Of a DNA stretch of 64,000 bases, positions 58,200 to 64,000 are shown one piece after another. Numbering within the stretch: the stretch's first letter is position 1; every line of letters begins with the position of its first letter. The notes beneath the pieces were generated by a model. It was not told the DNA's origin and searched no databases. It saw only the letters and a program-made list of their open reading frames with translations. This DNA comes from Rhizobium etli 8C-3. GTDB lineage: Bacteria > Pseudomonadota > Alphaproteobacteria > Rhizobiales > Rhizobiaceae. Location of the stretch: NCBI RefSeq assembly GCF_001908375.1, contig NZ_CP017241.1:3500501-3564500 (forward strand), in the 5' to 3' direction. A program made the translations under genes and the position numbers.

Positions 58200-59085
58200 T
58201 TTCGATTTCACCGATGAGTTTCGAAGAGTGGCAACGGAACAGCTGGAACGTGCCATTGCTGTTCTCGAGGAGCGGCCGGGCGGCGCGCATGAGGCGGTCC
58301 ATGCTTTTCGCAAGAACGTCAAGCGGCTGCGCTCTCTTTACCGGCTCGTGGCCAAGGAGGTTCCGGACTTTCAGAAGCGACAAAATGCCAGGCTGCGCGA
58401 GACGGCAAAATCGCTTTCATCGATCCGGGACGCCACAGCCCTGATCGGTACTGCCGAATATTTGCAAAAAGGCGCCCGCGGCAACGCAGAGAGCGAGGCG
58501 CTCATGCGCATCGTCACAATTTTGCAAGCACGGCGTGACTGGATGGCGGAGGCCGAAAGCGGGCTTGAGCAGAAGCTTCACGAGACGGCCGTCTCGCTGA
58601 AGGACGCGATCGGCGAAGTCGAGAGGGTTTCTTTCAAGAACAAGCGCAGCAGGAACGCCCGCATGCTCGCCAACAGCTGGAAGCGCACTTCGCAAAGAGC
58701 GCGCACGGCGTTCGATGCATGCCGCGATACGGCAGCGACCGAGGATTTTCATGAACTGCGCAAGCGAACCTACGACTACCGGCTCTATCACGCGCTGCTG
58801 CGAAATTTGTGGCCCGCCGCGATGAAGGCGAAGCAGGATGCAGCCACGGATCTCGCAGAACGGCTCGGCCGCGTCAACGATCTCTCGGTGCTGTCGCAAC
58901 TGGTTGAGGCGGAGCCGCAGCTCTTTACCCGCAATGAAGATCTCGCCCACCTGCTCGATGCCATCATCTTCCGCCAACAGGAAGAGCGGCAAACCGCGCT
59001 CCAAGAGGCCGGCCGCATCTTTGCCGACAAACCGCAACATGAGGCCAGCCGGATCGAGGCACTCTGGCTGTTGAGCCGGAACTGA
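58177..59085 (+). CDS. CHAD domain protein
   Basis: The 302-residue all-helical CHAD protein overlaps the CYTH gene by 23 bases. CHAD hallmarks are [20 protein letters not shown] near residue 38 and [19 protein letters not shown] near residue 190; the conserved His/Arg/Lys side chains form a strongly basic surface. CHAD proteins bind inorganic polyphosphate granules. With the CYTH enzyme it makes up a likely two-protein polyphosphate-associated unit, as in the fused CYTH-CHAD proteins of other bacteria. Confidence 0.9.
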   Translation: MPFRIRPDFDFTDEFRRVATEQLERAIAVLEERPGGAHEAVHAFRKNVKRLRSLYRLVAKEVPDFQKRQNARLRETAKSLSSIRDATALIGTAEYLQKGARGNAESEALMRIVTILQARRDWMAEAESGLEQKLHETAVSLKDAIGEVERVSFKNKRSRNARMLANSWKRTSQRARTAFDACRDTAATEDFHELRKRTYDYRLYHALLRNLWPAAMKAKQDAATDLAERLGRVNDLSVLSQLVEAEPQLFTRNEDLAHLLDAIIFRQQEERQTALQEAGRIFADKPQHEASRIEALWLLSRN

Positions 59086-59167
59086 ATTCGAAAAGCGCCA
59101 ACACTTGGCGCGCGCGCCCGCAATGGCAAAGCTTGCGCAAAAACGCTTCAGACTGTATTTCAGCGCC

Positions 59168-60097
59168 ATGACCGACAGCATCAATCACACCAGCCCGTTC
59201 CTCGTGGCGGCGCTTTATCATTTTGTTTCCGTGCCGCGCTTTGAAAGCCTGTGCGTGCCCCTGCAGACGCTTTGCGAAGAAAACGGCGTGAAGGGGACGC
59301 TGCTGTTGGCGCATGAAGGTATCAACGGGACGATCGCCGGACCGGATGCCGGCATCGAAACGGTGCTCGCCTACCTGCGGGCGCAGCCGGAATTCATCGC
59401 CCTGGAGCACAAGGAAAGCCGCGCATCCAAAATGCCTTTCCTGCGCATGAAGGTGAAACTCAAAAAAGAGATCGTCACGATGGGGGTCGACAATATCGAC
59501 CCCAACAAGGTGGTTGGGACCTATGTGATGCCGCAGGATTGGAACGCGTTGATTTCCGATCCCGACACGGTTGTCATCGACACGCGCAACGACTACGAAA
59601 CGGCGATCGGCACCTTTCGGGGCGCCGTCGATCCGAAAACCAGGACCTTCCGCGAATTTCCGGAATGGGTGCGCCAGAACACCGGCCTGCACAACAAGCC
59701 GAAGATCGCCATGTACTGCACCGGTGGTATCCGCTGCGAAAAGGCGACGGCCTTCATGAAGGAGCAGGGTTTCGAGGAGGTCTACCACCTCAAGGGCGGT
59801 ATCTTGAAGTATCTGGAGGAGGTTCCAAGGGAGGAAAGCCTGTGGGACGGCGCCTGCTTCGTGTTCGACGAGCGGGTGTCGGTCGAGCACGGACTGAAGG
59901 AAGGCGAGCACAAGCTCTGCCATGCCTGCCGCAATCCGATCACCGCAAAGGAAACCACCTCGCCGCTTTACGAGGAAGGCGTTTCCTGCAGCTACTGCTA
60001 CCATACGCGCACTGAAGACGACCGGCTTCGCTATCGCCAGCGGCAGCTGCAGATCGCGCTTGCCAAGAAACGCGGTCTCAAGCACATCGGGACTTAG
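59168..60097 (+). CDS. trhO: tRNA uridine(34) hydroxylase (rhodanese-like)
   Basis: TrhO (309 residues, YceA family) hydroxylates uridine-34 of some tRNAs as a step of the wobble-modification pathway. It has the N-terminal acylphosphatase-like region (FYHFVSV-type segment, [11 protein letters not shown]) and a rhodanese domain whose active-site cysteine is Cys184 in [16 protein letters not shown]. The C-terminal part holds several cysteines (CHACRNP and SCSYCYH). An ATG at 59168 is chosen; the frame is open 21 codons before it and the ribosome binding site is poor, so the start is uncertain by up to 15 residues. Confidence 0.9.
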   Translation: MTDSINHTSPFLVAALYHFVSVPRFESLCVPLQTLCEENGVKGTLLLAHEGINGTIAGPDAGIETVLAYLRAQPEFIALEHKESRASKMPFLRMKVKLKKEIVTMGVDNIDPNKVVGTYVMPQDWNALISDPDTVVIDTRNDYETAIGTFRGAVDPKTRTFREFPEWVRQNTGLHNKPKIAMYCTGGIRCEKATAFMKEQGFEEVYHLKGGILKYLEEVPREESLWDGACFVFDERVSVEHGLKEGEHKLCHACRNPITAKETTSPLYEEGVSCSYCYHTRTEDDRLRYRQRQLQIALAKKRGLKHIGT

Positions 60098-60099
60098 GT

Positions 60100-62307
60100 T
60101 CAGGCAGCGGTTATCTGGCGCGGCATCGCGTCCAGGGCACGGCGTGCTTCAAGCATTTCGGTGATCCTGTCTGCCGGCACCGGCTTGCTGAAGAAATAAC
60201 CCTGCAGGCAATCGCAACCAAAGAGACGAACGGCCAGTGCCTGCTCTTCCGTCTCGATGCCCTCGGCCGTCACCGGAATATCCAGTGAGCGGGCAAGCGC
60301 GACGGTTGCCTGCAACATCTCGCGCTGGCTGTCGCTTTCGGTCACGCCCTCGACCAGCGAACGATCGATCTTGATGCGGTCGAAACCGAATTGGCGGAGA
60401 TAACCGATCGACGAAAAGCCCGAGCCGAAATCGTCGAGCGCGATCTTGACGCCGAGCGTCTTCAGCCGCTCGATCGATTGACGGGTGCGCTGCGGATTCT
60501 GGATCATGTATCCTTCGGTGATCTCCAGCGTTACGCGTTCCGCCTCGATCGCCGTATGTTTCAGGACATAGCGAACATAGTCGGTAAAGGCCGGATTGCG
60601 GAACTGGCCGGGGGAAACGTTTACGGCAACGCGCAGCTCCGGCCATTGCTTGGCGGTCTCACAGGCCTTGCGCAGCACAAACAGACCAAGCGCCTCGATA
60701 AGCCCGCTGGTCTCAGCGATGGGGATGAATACGTCCGGTGAGACTGGTCCGTGGCCGGGACGATTCCAGCGTACCAGCGCTTCGACGCCGTTCATCTCAT
60801 GTGTAGCGGCATCGATCAGCGGCTGATAGGCAAGCGTCAGATCGCCACTTTCGATCGCAACGCGCAGATCGAGTTCAAGCGCATTGCGCTCCTCGCGGTC
60901 GGCATCCATGGCGGGATCGTAAAGCGTCATGCGGGCCCGGCCCGCTTCCTTGGCCTTGTACATCGCAAGATCGGCCCGGCGGACCAATTCTTCGCGGCCG
61001 ATCGTCCCGCCAGCAGCCATCGCGATGCCGATGCTGGCGCCGATGACGACGACGCGCCGGCCGATCTCCAGCGGCTCCGCCAAAAAATCCAGGATCTGTT
61101 CCGAAAGCTGCAGCGCATCGGCGCTGCCGCCTTCAGACAGGAAAGCAATCGCAAATTCGTCGCCGCCAATGCGCGCCAGAACCGCGCCATCTGGAACCAG
61201 CACCTTGAGGCCGGCAGCAACTGCGCGGATCAACTGATCACCGGTGCCATGCCCGTAGGCATCGTTGACCTCCTTGAAACCGTCGAGGTCGAGATAGAGG
61301 AGCAGTACGTTCTTGCCGGTCTGCCTCGCCTTGGCAACGACGTCATCGACAGCAATCCCAAGGCCTTCGCGGTTCGACAGACCGCTGAGGCGATCGCGGA
61401 GCGCATCCTCGCGGGCAGTGTTTTCCTCCGCCTTCAGCCGGCGTCCGGCAAGCCAGCCGATGACGAGCAGGCCGGCGAAGAACAGCCCGACGAGGCTGAG
61501 TGCCTTCACAATCGTCGGGCGCACCTGTGCGTAGCTGATGTCGCCCGGCGAACGCGAAATCCATACGAGTTTTCCGAGTGCCTTGCCGGCGGCGTCATCG
61601 ATGGCCACGGAATAGTGCGCGTCGTAAGCGGCCGGCACCAGCTTCAATCCCTGGATGACATAGGTCTCGCCGAGGCCCTTGATGGTCTGCCCGTTCAGAT
61701 GGCGGGCAAAAATCAGGTAGCGGCGCTGCCCTTGAGGTGCATTCAGCGTGCCGGATTTTTCACGCACGAGCGCAACGCCGACTGCCGCAATGCCGCTCTT
61801 GGTGCCGACGAAACCCACGGCTTCCGGTGATGAGAGCCCGGCGGCCTTCACTTTGTCGAACAACGTCCACAGCGACGGCGCAAAGAAATCGTCGATCGCG
61901 TCGTTTGACGGCTGGCCGTCGCGATAGACCATCAGCGGCTTCTTGTCGTCATCTATGACGATCGCCACGTCGAAGAGCGCGCTATTGGAGGACATTTCGC
62001 CGTAGTTGCTGATCGTCCAAGCCATGCCATCCGGGGCATAGACATTGACGGCCGCGTCGTCCCAGGCGGCGTAGTCGTTCAGCGTCGCGCCGAGTTGCGC
62101 TTCGAACGTCTTGATCGCCCCGGCCGTGGTTTCGCGCGAACGTTCCTCGTCGAGAATATTGGCGTTATCGGTGACGCGCGACAAAGCCGTCAGCACCATG
62201 ACGGTAACGACCGCGACCATAGCCGCAAAGGAAAAAAGCACACCCGCAACAGTTGCGTGGCGGCCGATCCCCGATGCCTGATTTTTTTGCCTAAAGAACG
62301 CAGGCAT
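60100..62307 (-). CDS. CHASE4-GGDEF-EAL membrane sensor for cyclic di-GMP
   Basis: The 735-residue protein has a transmembrane helix near residues 20-42, a periplasmic CHASE4-type sensor domain (about 55-245, with TLNDYAAWDDAAVNV and NSALFDVAIVIDDD), a second helix (near 270-290), then GGDEF (about 300-460) and EAL (about 475-720) domains. GGDEF is intact (RIGGDEFAIAF), and EAL shows VEALVRW, AVNVSPGQF, LEITEGYM, ALDDFGSGFSS and IKIDRSLVEG. Both activities are possible, so the sensor could switch the protein between synthesis and hydrolysis. It starts at ATG 62307 after GGGGAGT. It follows the met genes on the same strand. Confidence 0.9.
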   Translation of the reverse strand: MPAFFRQKNQASGIGRHATVAGVLFSFAAMVAVVTVMVLTALSRVTDNANILDEERSRETTAGAIKTFEAQLGATLNDYAAWDDAAVNVYAPDGMAWTISNYGEMSSNSALFDVAIVIDDDKKPLMVYRDGQPSNDAIDDFFAPSLWTLFDKVKAAGLSSPEAVGFVGTKSGIAAVGVALVREKSGTLNAPQGQRRYLIFARHLNGQTIKGLGETYVIQGLKLVPAAYDAHYSVAIDDAAGKALGKLVWISRSPGDISYAQVRPTIVKALSLVGLFFAGLLVIGWLAGRRLKAEENTAREDALRDRLSGLSNREGLGIAVDDVVAKARQTGKNVLLLYLDLDGFKEVNDAYGHGTGDQLIRAVAAGLKVLVPDGAVLARIGGDEFAIAFLSEGGSADALQLSEQILDFLAEPLEIGRRVVVIGASIGIAMAAGGTIGREELVRRADLAMYKAKEAGRARMTLYDPAMDADREERNALELDLRVAIESGDLTLAYQPLIDAATHEMNGVEALVRWNRPGHGPVSPDVFIPIAETSGLIEALGLFVLRKACETAKQWPELRVAVNVSPGQFRNPAFTDYVRYVLKHTAIEAERVTLEITEGYMIQNPQRTRQSIERLKTLGVKIALDDFGSGFSSIGYLRQFGFDRIKIDRSLVEGVTESDSQREMLQATVALARSLDIPVTAEGIETEEQALAVRLFGCDCLQGYFFSKPVPADRITEMLEARRALDAMPRQITAA

Positions 62308-62426
62308 ACATGACTCCCCGATAACGGGGACTTTGCCAGTCAAGGCTTCAAAAACGGTTAAAGCGAAAGGCTACAAGGCTTCATCCAGGGTGATTTTTCT
62401 GAATGAAGATCACCGCGCATCGAAAT

Positions 62427-62450
62427 GCCCTCCCCTCGGAACGGGAGGGC
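62427..62450 (-). terminator. Terminator after metQ
   Basis: GCCCTCCC and GGGAGGGC pair perfectly around an eight-base loop. The T-run on the minus strand is short (CATTTCG), so it is a weaker rho-independent terminator. It lies about 25 bases after the metQ stop, before the CHASE4-GGDEF-EAL gene. Confidence 0.55.
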
Positions 62451-62474
62451 TTGATTTCATACCGGTTGGGTCGC

Positions 62475-63251
62475 TTACCAGCCTGCGATAACCGAACCCT
62501 TGAAAGTATCGGCGATGAACTGCTTCACGTCATCGCTGTGATAGGCTTCGACCAGCGTCTTCACCCAAGGCTGATCCTTGTCCTTCTCGTTGACCGCAAG
62601 GATATTGACATAGGGTGCCTTTTCGCCTTCGCGGGCAATCGGATCCTTGGAAGGATCAAGACCGGCTTCCAACGCATAGTTGGTGTTGATAACGGCAGCA
62701 TCTACATCGTCGAGGGAACGCGGCAGCTGGGCGGCATCGAGTTCGGCGAACTTCAGATTCCTGGCATTTTCCGTGACATCGGCAGGTCCGACCTTCAGGC
62801 TCGCGCCGTCCTTGAGCTTGATCAATCCCTTATCGGCGAGGATCAGCAGAGCACGGCCGCCATTGGTGGGGTCGTTGGGGATCGCAACAGTGGCACCATC
62901 GGCGAGGTCGTCCAGGCTCTTCACCTTCTTGGAATAGATGCCCATCGGGAAGTTGACCGTATAGGCGACGTCAACGATCGCGAAGCCGCGATCGGCGACC
63001 TGGTTGTCGAGATAAGGCTTGTGCTGGAAGGAGTTGGCGTTCAGCTCACCATCGGCAAGCGCCTGGTTCGGCACGACATAGTCGGAAAATTCAAGGATCT
63101 CGATGTCGAGGCCCTTGGGCGCTGCAACTTCCTTCACCTTCTCCATGATCTGTGCATGCGGACCTGGCGTGACGCCAATCTTGATGCTTTCGGCCGCGGC
63201 AGCAGTCGCAAAGGCCGCTGCAAGGGCGGCCGCGAGGATGATTTTCTTCAT
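62475..63251 (-). CDS. metQ: Methionine-binding lipoprotein/periplasmic protein MetQ
   Basis: The 258-residue protein is the substrate-binding component of the MetNIQ importer. It has a signal peptide (MKKIILAAALAAAFATAAAA) and the NlpA/MetQ features IKIGVTPGPHAQIMEKVKEVA, FSDYVVPNQALADGELNANSFQHKPYLDN and VAIPNDPTNGGRALLIL. No lipobox cysteine is seen, so it is probably a soluble periplasmic protein, as in some alphaproteobacteria. AAGGAG precedes the ATG. The order metN-metI-metQ is the standard operon. Confidence 0.94.
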   Translation of the reverse strand: MKKIILAAALAAAFATAAAAESIKIGVTPGPHAQIMEKVKEVAAPKGLDIEILEFSDYVVPNQALADGELNANSFQHKPYLDNQVADRGFAIVDVAYTVNFPMGIYSKKVKSLDDLADGATVAIPNDPTNGGRALLILADKGLIKLKDGASLKVGPADVTENARNLKFAELDAAQLPRSLDDVDAAVINTNYALEAGLDPSKDPIAREGEKAPYVNILAVNEKDKDQPWVKTLVEAYHSDDVKQFIADTFKGSVIAGW

Positions 63252-63282
63252 CGATCTTCTCCTTGGGTTAATGGCAATTCGA

Positions 63283-63948
63283 TCAATTCTTGCGCGATCG
63301 CTTGTCGAAACGGCGGGCAAGTGCATCGCCGGCGCTCTGCACCGCCTGGACGAGCAGGATCAGGACGATGACGACGACCAGCATCACGTCCGGCATGAAA
63401 CGCTGGTAGCCATAGCGAATGCCGAGATCGCCGAGCCCGCCGCCGCCCACGGCGCCGACCATCGCCGAATAGCCGATGAGGCTGACCAGCGTCATCGTGA
63501 GCGCCAGTGTCAGCGCCGGACGCGCTTCGGCAAGAAGCACCTTGCGCACGATCTGCATCGGGGTCGCACCCATGGCGCGGGCGGCTTCGATCAAGCCCTT
63601 GTCGACGTCGCGGATGGCAGCCTCGACGAGCCGCGCGAAGAACGGGATGGTTGCGATCGTCAACGGTACGATCGCGGCCTTGGTGCCGATCGACGTGCCG
63701 GTAACCAGGCGCGTGAATGGAATGATCGCAACGACGAGGATGATGAAAGGCGTCGAGCGCGTTGCGTTGACGAGCAGTCCAACGACTCTGTTGAAAGAAG
63801 GCGCCGGAAAGAGCTCGCCGCGACCGCTTGTGGCCAGGAACACGCCGATCGGCAACCCGATCAGGGAGCCGATGAGGCCGGCGATCGCCACCATGCGCAG
63901 CGTGTCGAGCGTTGCCTTGGCTATGAGAAGCAGAAGATCAGGAGACAT
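63283..63948 (-). CDS. metI: Methionine ABC transporter permease MetI
   Basis: The 221-residue permease has five hydrophobic segments and the EAA-type loop EAARAMGATPMQIVRKVLL. The conserved FGRGELFP-like entry (TSGRGELFPAPSFN) and RSTPFIILVVAIIPFTR are typical of MetI. It starts at ATG 63948, overlapping the end of metN by eleven bases. D- or L-methionine import is the expected role. Confidence 0.94.
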   Translation of the reverse strand: MSPDLLLLIAKATLDTLRMVAIAGLIGSLIGLPIGVFLATSGRGELFPAPSFNRVVGLLVNATRSTPFIILVVAIIPFTRLVTGTSIGTKAAIVPLTIATIPFFARLVEAAIRDVDKGLIEAARAMGATPMQIVRKVLLAEARPALTLALTMTLVSLIGYSAMVGAVGGGGLGDLGIRYGYQRFMPDVMLVVVIVLILLVQAVQSAGDALARRFDKRSRKN

Positions 63949-64000
63949 AGCCGAGCACCTCCGCAACGAGACCGTTCGCGTTGAAGAATTCATCCGCTTT
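63938..64000 (-). CDS. metN: Methionine ABC transporter ATP-binding protein MetN, 3' end only
   Basis: Only the last 20 codons are in the window, ending in LVAEVLGYVS and a TGA at 63940-63938. This C-terminal end matches the NIL domain tail of MetN, and the gene order metN-metI-metQ supports it. The stop overlaps the metI start. The rest of the gene lies beyond base 64000. Confidence 0.8.
   Translation of the reverse strand, partial: KADEFFNANGLVAEVLGYVS

Overview
The window is a stretch of alphaproteobacterial chromosome, almost certainly from Rhizobium (R. etli/leguminosarum type) or a close relative. It is GC-rich and densely coding, and several starts are GTG or TTG behind good Shine-Dalgarno sequences. 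Typical rhizobial gene sets are present: a glgP-glgB-glgC-glgA-pgm-glgX operon, four-subunit sarcosine oxidase soxBDAG, three-subunit transhydrogenase pntAA-pntAB-pntB, and an aa3-oxidase subunit IV of the alphaproteobacterial type. I see no insertion sequence, prophage, CRISPR array, tRNA or rRNA, so this looks like core chromosome.

Layout. 1-1559: end of an alpha-E protein and its transglutaminase-like partner. 1936-3126: an orphan TadG-like von Willebrand protein. 3397-14431: the glycogen operon, with overlapping or nearly touching genes, covering ADP-glucose supply, synthesis, branching, debranching, phosphorolysis and phosphoglucomutase. 14521-15009: a MaoC/NodN-like hydratase. 15269-20421 (minus): soxBDAG. 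20667-23886: a FecR-domain protein with a His-Pro-Asp-Lys-Pro repeat tail, facing a CHASE2 adenylate cyclase. 24057-25825: a small translation/stress cluster, with two S21 ribosomal protein genes flanking a cold-shock gene and small basic proteins. 25964-30340: TPR lipoprotein, FAD oxidoreductase, HWE histidine kinase and a DUF992 secreted protein. 30439-33712 (minus): cytochrome oxidase subunit IV and pnt genes. 33831-37029 (minus): a FeeM-like acyltransferase and a PAS-GGDEF-EAL protein with a broken GGDEF motif. 37350-40669: a TRAP transporter of the 2-oxo-acid (TakP) type. 40961-44789: a glutamine-amidotransferase-like hydrolase, a decayed acetyltransferase, a 2-hydroxyacid dehydrogenase with its LacI regulator, and a MarR regulator. 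44877-47885: a creatininase-family protein, then a probably zinc-controlled CobW GTPase coupled to a WD40 protein. 47939-50687: serine hydrolase, epimerase-like protein and acetyltransferase. 50776-53327: ornithine/lysine decarboxylase behind a long structured leader (speF-like RNA), divergent from a LysR regulator. 53429-55137: DUF1007 plus an RcnA/NicO-type nickel-cobalt exporter. 55142-62307: small membrane protein, RimJ-like acetyltransferase, DUF533 protein, KDPG aldolase, a CYTH-CHAD pair, TrhO, and a CHASE4-GGDEF-EAL protein. 62475-64000 (minus): metN-metI-metQ methionine importer, with metN cut by the window edge.

Most of the content is well-known metabolism. Three second-messenger proteins (one adenylate cyclase, two GGDEF/EAL proteins) and an HWE kinase make the region rich in signalling. 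The observations most worth a second look are the RNA leader of the decarboxylase gene, the Zur-like palindrome before cobW, several perfect inverted repeats in regulator promoters, the GNAT pseudogene at 41786-42151, the GGDEF-dead/EAL-intact protein beside an orphan FeeM-like synthase, and the FecR repeat protein paired with the CHASE2 cyclase. I found no convincing wholly new system; the last two are the best candidates for unstudied function.
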